Source of the DNA: CAYZEE01 sp964477485
GTDB lineage: Bacteria > Patescibacteriota > Microgenomatia > Levybacterales > UBA12049
DNA: 28,773 nt
Direction of reading: 5' to 3'
NCBI GenBank assembly: GCA_964477485.1
Contig: CAYZEE010000010.1
Location: 1-28,773 of the forward strand
This document shows, one piece after another, positions 24,189-28,773 of the stretch. The translations under genes and the position numbers were made by a program. Under the pieces are notes generated by a model. The model searched no databases, had not been told where the DNA came from, and was given only the letters and a program-made list of their open reading frames with translations. Every line of letters begins with the position of its first letter. The first letter of the stretch is position 1.

Positions 24189-24278
24189 CTCACATGAAAT
24201 GAATCTCGGGTAAAAGTCGTTTAGGTTACGATTCATGGGCGCACAGTCAACTTAAATACAGTTCTTTCGGAATGTGGG
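24189..24278 (+). other. Possible structured RNA between tRNA-Gly and pyrG
   Basis: CTCACAT (24189-24195) pairs with ATGTGGG (24272-24278) through one G-U, closing a domain. Inside, ATGAATC (24199-24205) pairs perfectly with GATTCAT (24230-24236), and GTAA (24210-24213) with TTAC (24226-24229). No ORF of note covers the segment. It does not match a riboswitch that I know. It lies upstream of the pyrG promoter, so it would be read with tRNA-Gly rather than with pyrG. Chance pairing in 90 AT-rich bases cannot be ruled out. Confidence 0.3.
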
Positions 24279-24294
24279 CTACAAAAAATGGGAG

Positions 24295-24323
24295 TTGACG
24301 GAATTTGATTAATCTGATAAGAT
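24295..24323 (+). promoter_or_regulatory. Promoter of pyrG
   Basis: -35 TTGACG (24295-24300), a 17-nt spacer ending in the extended TGA, and -10 TAAGAT (24318-24323). Five nt follow before the GTG start at 24329. The frame has a TAA at 24323-24325, so no earlier start exists. Confidence 0.65.
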
Positions 24324-24328
24324 AAATC

Positions 24329-26029
24329 GTGCCCCTATCAAAAAACCCGCCTGCTGGTAAGGCAGGTAAACAAAAAACAAAGTACATCTTTATCTCCGGA
24401 GGAGTAATTTCAGGTATCGGAAAAGGAACTACAGCAGCATCTATTGCGTTTCTTCTTAAACAAGCAGGATATAGGGTTGCTCCTATTAAATTCGAAAATT
24501 ATTTAAATCTTGACGCAGGTACTATAAATCCTATTGAACATGGTGATCCATTTCTTTGCGAAGACGGAACAGAAGCGGATATGGATATCGGAAGTTATGA
24601 GAAGTTTCTACATGAAGACATGGGTCGGGATAATTTTGTGACAATGGGTCAGATTTACAAAACTGTTATTGACAGGGAAAGAAGATTTGAGTATGACGGT
24701 GAAGACGTTGAAGCAATTCCTTATATTACAGACGAGGTTATAAGAAGAATAGACGACTTAGCCCGTAAGAAAAATGCGGAGATTATAATTATAGAACTTG
24801 GTGGAACAGCAGGAGAGTATCAAAACGTACTTTATTACGAGGCATCCAGGCTTCTTACGCTTAAAAAACCAAGGGACGTCATTCATATACACGTAGGTTA
24901 TGTGCCAACCCCAACGCATTTGGGAGAGCCAAAAACCAAACCAACGCAGCTTTCGGTAAAAACATTAAATTCCATGGGAATCCAGCCGGATTTTATTATC
25001 GCAAGATCTGAAAAGTACTTGGATCAGAGAAGGAAAGACAGGTTTGCGCTTTTCTGCAACATGCAGAAAGATGATATTATTTCAAGTCCTGATTTGCTGA
25101 CAATTTATGAAATTCCAATTGTTCTTCACAAGCAAAATTTAGACACCAGGATTATGCAGAAATTGGAGCTTAAGGAAAAAGAGCCAAAGCTAGACGAGTG
25201 GGAGAAACTTCTTCTGAAGATCAAAGGCGGAGGTAAAAATAAAATCGAAATTGCAATTGTTGGAAAGTACTTCGGTACAGGAGAATATCAACTGCACGAT
25301 TCTTATGCGGCACTTTTTGACGCAATTGATCACGCAAGCTGGGCAATTGGCATTAAGATTGAAACTCGCTGGGTAGACGCAGAAAAAGTTGAAAAAGAGG
25401 GGGAGAATATTATAAGCAGACCAGATGGGATTATTGTTCCAATTGGTTGGGGAGAAAGAGGAGCGGAGGGAATGATAAAAACTGCGAGTATAGCCCGAAA
25501 AAATAAAATTCCCTACCTTGGACTTTGTTATGGTATGCAGCTTGCAGCAATTTCATTTGCCCGGGATGTAGTCGGTTTTAGTGATGCCAACACTACAGAA
25601 AATAATTTGAAGACAAAACATCCTGTTATACATCTAATACCAAAACAGAAAGAATTTATGGAAAAACGAGCGTATGGAGGAACTATGAGACTTGGCGCTT
25701 GGGACGCAATTATTAAAAAAAACACCATTGCCTTTGATATCTATAAAAAGCATAGAGGATTTTTAAATGAAGCTAAGGGCTTGGTAAGCGAAAGACATAG
25801 ACACAGATATGAATTTAATGACAAATTTGCAAAAGATTTTGAAAAGAAAGGTATGATAATTTCTGCAAGATCGGTAGTTGAGAGGCTTGCGGAGATTATT
25901 GAGCTTCCCAAAAAGGAACATCCATTCTACCTTGGTATTCAAGGGCACCCGGAGTATAAAAGCAGGCCTTTATCTCCTCATCCGATTTTTCTAAGTTTTA
26001 TAGAGGCTTGTAAAAGAGCCTCTATTTAA
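24329..26029 (+). CDS. pyrG: CTP synthase, divergent, with GTG start
   Basis: A 566-residue enzyme making CTP from UTP with glutamine and ATP. The synthetase P-loop reads SGGVISGIGKGTTAAS, and the metal residues are in EADMDIGSYEKF and the glutamate of IIELGGTAGEYQN. The C-terminal glutaminase has C about 400 in LGLCYGMQLA and the His-Glu pair in IQGHPEYKSRP. Several usually fixed segments differ: KFENYLNLDAGT for the common KLDPY-type loop, TAGEYQN for TVGD, and PIGWGERGAEG for PGGFGxRGxEG. The GTG is the only start available, giving an extra PLSKNPPAGKAGKQ before the usual KTKYIF. Its leader would be absent or about 1-2 nt. rplS follows 10-16 nt later. Confidence 0.94.
   Translation: MPLSKNPPAGKAGKQKTKYIFISGGVISGIGKGTTAASIAFLLKQAGYRVAPIKFENYLNLDAGTINPIEHGDPFLCEDGTEADMDIGSYEKFLHEDMGRDNFVTMGQIYKTVIDRERRFEYDGEDVEAIPYITDEVIRRIDDLARKKNAEIIIIELGGTAGEYQNVLYYEASRLLTLKKPRDVIHIHVGYVPTPTHLGEPKTKPTQLSVKTLNSMGIQPDFIIARSEKYLDQRRKDRFALFCNMQKDDIISSPDLLTIYEIPIVLHKQNLDTRIMQKLELKEKEPKLDEWEKLLLKIKGGGKNKIEIAIVGKYFGTGEYQLHDSYAALFDAIDHASWAIGIKIETRWVDAEKVEKEGENIISRPDGIIVPIGWGERGAEGMIKTASIARKNKIPYLGLCYGMQLAAISFARDVVGFSDANTTENNLKTKHPVIHLIPKQKEFMEKRAYGGTMRLGAWDAIIKKNTIAFDIYKKHRGFLNEAKGLVSERHRHRYEFNDKFAKDFEKKGMIISARSVVERLAEIIELPKKEHPFYLGIQGHPEYKSRPLSPHPIFLSFIEACKRASI
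24349..24367 (+). repeat. Small palindrome inside the pyrG 5' end
   Basis: GCCTGC (24349-24354) and GCAGGT (24362-24367) pair with one G-U around a 7-nt loop. It encodes PPAGKAG in the extra N-terminus of CTP synthase. It looks like a GC-rich dispersed palindrome, but only one copy is in the window. Confidence 0.4.
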
Positions 26030-26037
26030 GCTATAAT
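26008..26037 (+). promoter_or_regulatory. Internal promoter for rplS-yraN
   Basis: -35-like TTGTAA (26008-26013), an 18-nt spacer and consensus -10 TATAAT (26032-26037), between the pyrG stop and rplS. The -10 ends 7 nt before the ATG at 26045. Confidence 0.5.
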
Positions 26038-26044
26038 CATGGTT

Positions 26045-26320
26045 ATGAAACTTAATTTTTCGCCAGGGGATATTATTATAGTTCACCAGAAAATTAAAGA
26101 AGATGCAAAGACGCGTATTCAAAAATTTGAAGGAACAGTTATCGGAATAAGAGGAAGAGGAGAAAATAAGTCGTTTACTGCAAGAAGAGTTATTGGAGAT
26201 ATAGCTGTTGAAAGGATCTGGCCGATAAACTCGCCAAGCATAGAAAAGATCGAAGTAAAATCACATTCGAAGAAAAAAATAAGACGCGCAAAGCTTACAT
26301 ATCTTCGGAAGACTATCTAA
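26045..26320 (+). CDS. rplS: Large ribosomal subunit protein bL19, short form
   Basis: A 91-residue ribosomal protein at the 30S/50S interface. Core motifs are present: FSPGDIIIVHQKI, KFEGTVIGIRGRG, SFTARRVIGDIAVERIWPIN SPSIEKIEV split here by the writing limit, and RRAKLTYLR at the end. E. coli bL19 has 115 residues; the N-terminal helix (about 18 residues) and the C-terminal tail are missing. ATG 26045 is preferred because the -10 box ends 7 nt before it; ATG 26039 (two codons earlier) is an alternative. yraN begins right after the stop codon. Confidence 0.93.
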   Translation: MKLNFSPGDIIIVHQKIKEDAKTRIQKFEGTVIGIRGRGENKSFTARRVIGDIAVERIWPINSPSIEKIEVKSHSKKKIRRAKLTYLRKTI

Positions 26321-26701
26321 ATGAAAATCGCCAATGCAACTGCAAGGCTTGGAGAGGATATTGCATGTAAATTCCTCAAAAAACAAGGTTTTAAGATAAT
26401 TGAGCGAAATTTTAGAAAAGGATATGGTGAAATAGATATAATCTCCGTTGATCCCTCGATAGATAAGGAAGATGTTTTAGTTTTTGTTGAAGTAAAGACC
26501 AGAAAGTCAAATGAATTCGGAGATCCTTTTGAAGCAATAACACCGTGGAAGCTAAGAACAATTATTAAGACCTCACAATTTTATAAATTATCTCATCCAG
26601 GACTGCCGGAGTCTCTAAGAATTGATGCAATTTCCGTGAAGTTATCAAGCAGCCAAATGGTTTTGGGCATAGAGCATATTAAAAATATAAGCGGATTTTA
26701 A
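26321..26701 (+). CDS. yraN: YraN family (UPF0102) endonuclease-like protein
   Basis: A 126-residue protein with a restriction-endonuclease-like fold. Motifs: ARLGEDIACKFLKKQGFKI near the N-terminus, the metal-site residues in YGEIDIIS (about 45-52) and VFVEVKTRK (about 67-75). The E-D-ExK arrangement suggests nuclease activity, but the cellular role of the family is not settled. Its ATG directly follows the rplS stop with no spacing. The stop TAA overlaps the uvrB stop on the other strand (26698-26701). Confidence 0.92.
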   Translation: MKIANATARLGEDIACKFLKKQGFKIIERNFRKGYGEIDIISVDPSIDKEDVLVFVEVKTRKSNEFGDPFEAITPWKLRTIIKTSQFYKLSHPGLPESLRIDAISVKLSSSQMVLGIEHIKNISGF

Positions 26702-28698
26702 TATTCCCGTAGTTTTATAGAACGAATCTGGTCACGAAGAAACGCAGCTGTTTCAAAATCAAGGCCTCTGACTGCTTTCTTCATTTCTGTCGTTAGTCTT
26801 TTAAGAAGTTGTTCTTTCTCATCCGGCAGTATTACTTCTTTTTTATAAAGTGTAGTAAGATAATCTACGGTTTTTTCCTGTCTTTCTTTCTCCTCAACTA
26901 ATTTTTTTCGAATTTCTTTATCAATGCTTCTGGGAGTTATTTTATATTTAATATTATATGCAAGTTGAACTTTTCGTCTTCTCTCTACTTCTTCTATAGC
27001 CTCTCTCATCGACTTTGTAAGATTGTCTGCATACATTATTACTTCCGAATCAATATGTCTTGCCGCTCTGCCCATTGTCTGAATAAGAGAAGTACGGCTT
27101 CGTAGGAAGCCTTCCTTATCTGCATCTAAAATTGCGACAAGAGAAACTTCCGGAAGATCAAGCCCTTCTCTTAGCAAATTTATTCCTACAACCACGTCAT
27201 ATTCTCCACCTCTTAGTTTATCCAAGATGTCCTGTCTGTCAAGTGTTGCTATGTCTGAATGGAGATAGGCAACTTTTATCCCTTTCTCTTCTAGATATGA
27301 GGACAGATCTTCAGCCATTCTTTTGGTTAATGTCGTAACAAGAGTTCTTTGTTTCTTTTTTACTCGTTTTGTAATCTCTTTTATAAGATCATCTACTTGG
27401 CCACTTGTTTTTCTTATGTAAACCCTGGGATCGACAAGACCAGTCGGCCTTATGAGCTGCTCTACAACAGCATTTTTATATTCCTTGGCAAGAGAAAGTT
27501 CGTATTCATCGGGCGTTGCGCTAACATAAGTTGCTTGATTTATTCTTTTCATAAACTCATCAAATTTTAAAGGCCTATTATCAAGAGCTGATGGAAGTCT
27601 AAATCCATACTGAATAAGTATTTCCTTGCGAGCCCTGTCGCCGTTATACATCCCCCTTATTTGAGGAATTGTCATATGAGATTCATCAATAAAACATAGC
27701 CAGTCAGACGTGTTTTTATCAAAATAATCAAGAAGAGTATAAGGCGGTTCGCCTGAAAGCCTGCCATCAAAATACCTTGAGTAGTTTTCAATTCCATTGA
27801 CATACCCAACTTCTTGTATCATTTCAAGATCAAAATTAGTTCTCTGCGCCAATCTATGCGCCTCCAATTCCTTACCTTGAAGTTTTAATTCTTTTACTCT
27901 TTTATCCAGGTCTTTTCTTATCATCGCAAAAACGTCGTGATAGCTTCCCGGATCTGTTACGTAGTGTTTTGCAGGGTATATGACTGTCCCTTCAAGAGTT
28001 TTTAATACATTTCCCGTTAGAGGATCAAATTCTATAAGTTGTGTTATTCTTTGTTCATCCATATCTATTCTTATGCCGGAGTCTGAATAGGCAGGGAATA
28101 TATCTATAGAGGTTCCTCTTAGTCTGAATGATCCACGTCTGAAACTGTATTCGTCCCTTTCGTATTGAAGATCAGAAAGTCTTAACATAATATCTTTTTG
28201 TAAAACTTTAACTCCGGCTTTCAGTTCCAAAACAAATTTTCCATACTCAACAGGGGAGCCTAAATTATAGATACAAGATACAGAAGCAACTACAATGACA
28301 TCCTTTCTTGTGAGTAAATTTGTTGTGGCAGATAACCTCAATTTATCTATCTCTTCATTAATTTCAGTCTCTTTCTCAATATATGTATCTATTTGTGGAA
28401 TGTATGCCTCAGGTTGGTAGTAATCGTAGTAAGAAACAAAATAACAAACAGCATTGCTTGGGAAAAAATCCCTGAATTCCTGATATAACTGAGCAGCAAG
28501 AGTCTTGTTGTGGGATATGACAAGAGTTGGTCTTTGTATTTTCTCAATTACATTAGCCAGAGTAAAAGTTTTTCCGCTTCCTGTAACGCCAAGCAACACC
28601 TGATGTTTTTTGTTCTCAAGTATATTTTGAGTAAGACTTTTTATGGCTTCGGGTTGGTCACCCGTTGGTTTAAAATTAGATACTAGCTTAAATTTCAT
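26698..28698 (-). CDS. uvrB: Excinuclease ABC subunit B
   Basis: A 666-residue damage-verifying helicase of nucleotide excision repair that works with UvrA and UvrC. The N-terminus NFKPTGDQPEAIKSL is typical, Walker A is LLGVTGSGKTFTLAN (35-49), and the beta-hairpin region is FVSYYDYYQPEAYIPQ. Walker B is FIDESHMTIPQ at about 337. Helicase motifs SATPDEYE and QTMGRAARH follow. The UVR motif that binds UvrC ends the protein (FETAAFLRDQIRSIK). Length is normal. ATG 28698 has a -10 box ending 7 nt upstream. Confidence 0.97.
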   Translation of the reverse strand: MKFKLVSNFKPTGDQPEAIKSLTQNILENKKHQVLLGVTGSGKTFTLANVIEKIQRPTLVISHNKTLAAQLYQEFRDFFPSNAVCYFVSYYDYYQPEAYIPQIDTYIEKETEINEEIDKLRLSATTNLLTRKDVIVVASVSCIYNLGSPVEYGKFVLELKAGVKVLQKDIMLRLSDLQYERDEYSFRRGSFRLRGTSIDIFPAYSDSGIRIDMDEQRITQLIEFDPLTGNVLKTLEGTVIYPAKHYVTDPGSYHDVFAMIRKDLDKRVKELKLQGKELEAHRLAQRTNFDLEMIQEVGYVNGIENYSRYFDGRLSGEPPYTLLDYFDKNTSDWLCFIDESHMTIPQIRGMYNGDRARKEILIQYGFRLPSALDNRPLKFDEFMKRINQATYVSATPDEYELSLAKEYKNAVVEQLIRPTGLVDPRVYIRKTSGQVDDLIKEITKRVKKKQRTLVTTLTKRMAEDLSSYLEEKGIKVAYLHSDIATLDRQDILDKLRGGEYDVVVGINLLREGLDLPEVSLVAILDADKEGFLRSRTSLIQTMGRAARHIDSEVIMYADNLTKSMREAIEEVERRRKVQLAYNIKYKITPRSIDKEIRKKLVEEKERQEKTVDYLTTLYKKEVILPDEKEQLLKRLTTEMKKAVRGLDFETAAFLRDQIRSIKLREY

Positions 28699-28705
28699 TG
28701 CTCTA

Positions 28706-28714
28706 ATTTTACCA
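28706..28714 (-). promoter_or_regulatory. Extended -10 promoter of uvrB
   Basis: On the minus strand TGGTAAAAT, with the -10 TAAAAT at 28706-28711. It ends 7 nt before the uvrB ATG, predicting a leaderless mRNA. No good -35 is visible at 17 nt. I see no LexA-like box in the 75 bases shown. Confidence 0.5.
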
Positions 28715-28745
28715 TAGTTATGTGAATAAGTCGTGATACATATTG

Positions 28746-28767
28746 GAATCTTAAGGATTTAAGATTC
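28746..28767. repeat. Perfect 9-bp inverted repeat upstream of uvrB
   Basis: GAATCTTAA (28746-28754) and TTAAGATTC (28759-28767) are separated by GGAT. No U-tract is visible before the window ends. It may be an operator-type site for a dimeric protein, or a hairpin ending a gene outside the window. Confidence 0.45.
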
Positions 28768-28773
28768 TATGCC

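Noticed and set aside
1..28773. CRISPR arrays, insertion sequences, prophage genes
   Set aside because: No regularly spaced repeats, transposase, integrase or phage structural motifs were seen on either strand.

Overview
The window is a compact, AT-rich bacterial chromosome segment with tight gene packing. I infer a member of the Candidate Phyla Radiation (Patescibacteria), possibly Microgenomates. The grounds are the ATGA-coupled operons, a shortened ATP synthase delta subunit, a short bL19, a divergent CTP synthase, an OMP decarboxylase followed directly by an OPRT domain, and MurT/GatD. No 16S rRNA is present, so the placement is a judgement from gene content.

Layout. Positions 1-189 hold the 3' end of a membrane protein resembling the C-terminus of an O-antigen ligase/polymerase. 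A convergent tRNA-Thr and membrane-anchored Ig-like protein gene follow. Next is a plus-strand pyrimidine locus, pyrF fused to pyrE, broken by a frame change and an in-frame TGA, then a small ORF that also carries an in-frame TGA. From 2952 to 8999 (minus) lies a complete F-type ATP synthase operon, atpBEFHAGDC. Upstream on the same strand is gatC-gatA-gatB-GGDEF-dnaE. A divergent plus-strand L-asparaginase shares its promoter region with gatC. Positions 17189-17847 hold an unrecognised gene split over four reading-frame segments. A minus-strand operon then runs polX-lemA-htpX-murT-gatD (DNA repair, envelope quality control, lipid II amidation). The right end has tRNA-Asp, a LysM protein, tRNA-Gly, a possibly structured intergenic segment, pyrG-rplS-yraN, and convergent uvrB.

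How the genes fit together: pyrF/pyrE and pyrG cover late UMP synthesis and UTP to CTP. The atp operon handles energy coupling. GatCAB makes Gln- or Asn-tRNA and asparaginase works on the same amide metabolites. The Ig-like, LysM, MurT/GatD, HtpX/LemA and O-antigen-ligase-like genes form an envelope set.

The most striking regulatory feature is the promoter grammar. Several promoters fit TTGnnn-N17-TAnnAT, often with an extended TG. At five genes the -10 hexamer ends exactly 7 nt before the start codon, and for pyrG only 5 nt before, which predicts leaderless mRNAs. Other genes (atpE, lysM, lemA) have strong Shine-Dalgarno sites, so the organism seems to use both initiation modes. The second theme is interrupted reading: one frame change at CCC-TGA, two in-frame TGA codons in neighbouring genes, and an A-AAA-AAG slippery heptamer in the split gene. 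These may be recoding, decay or sequence error; sequence alone cannot decide.
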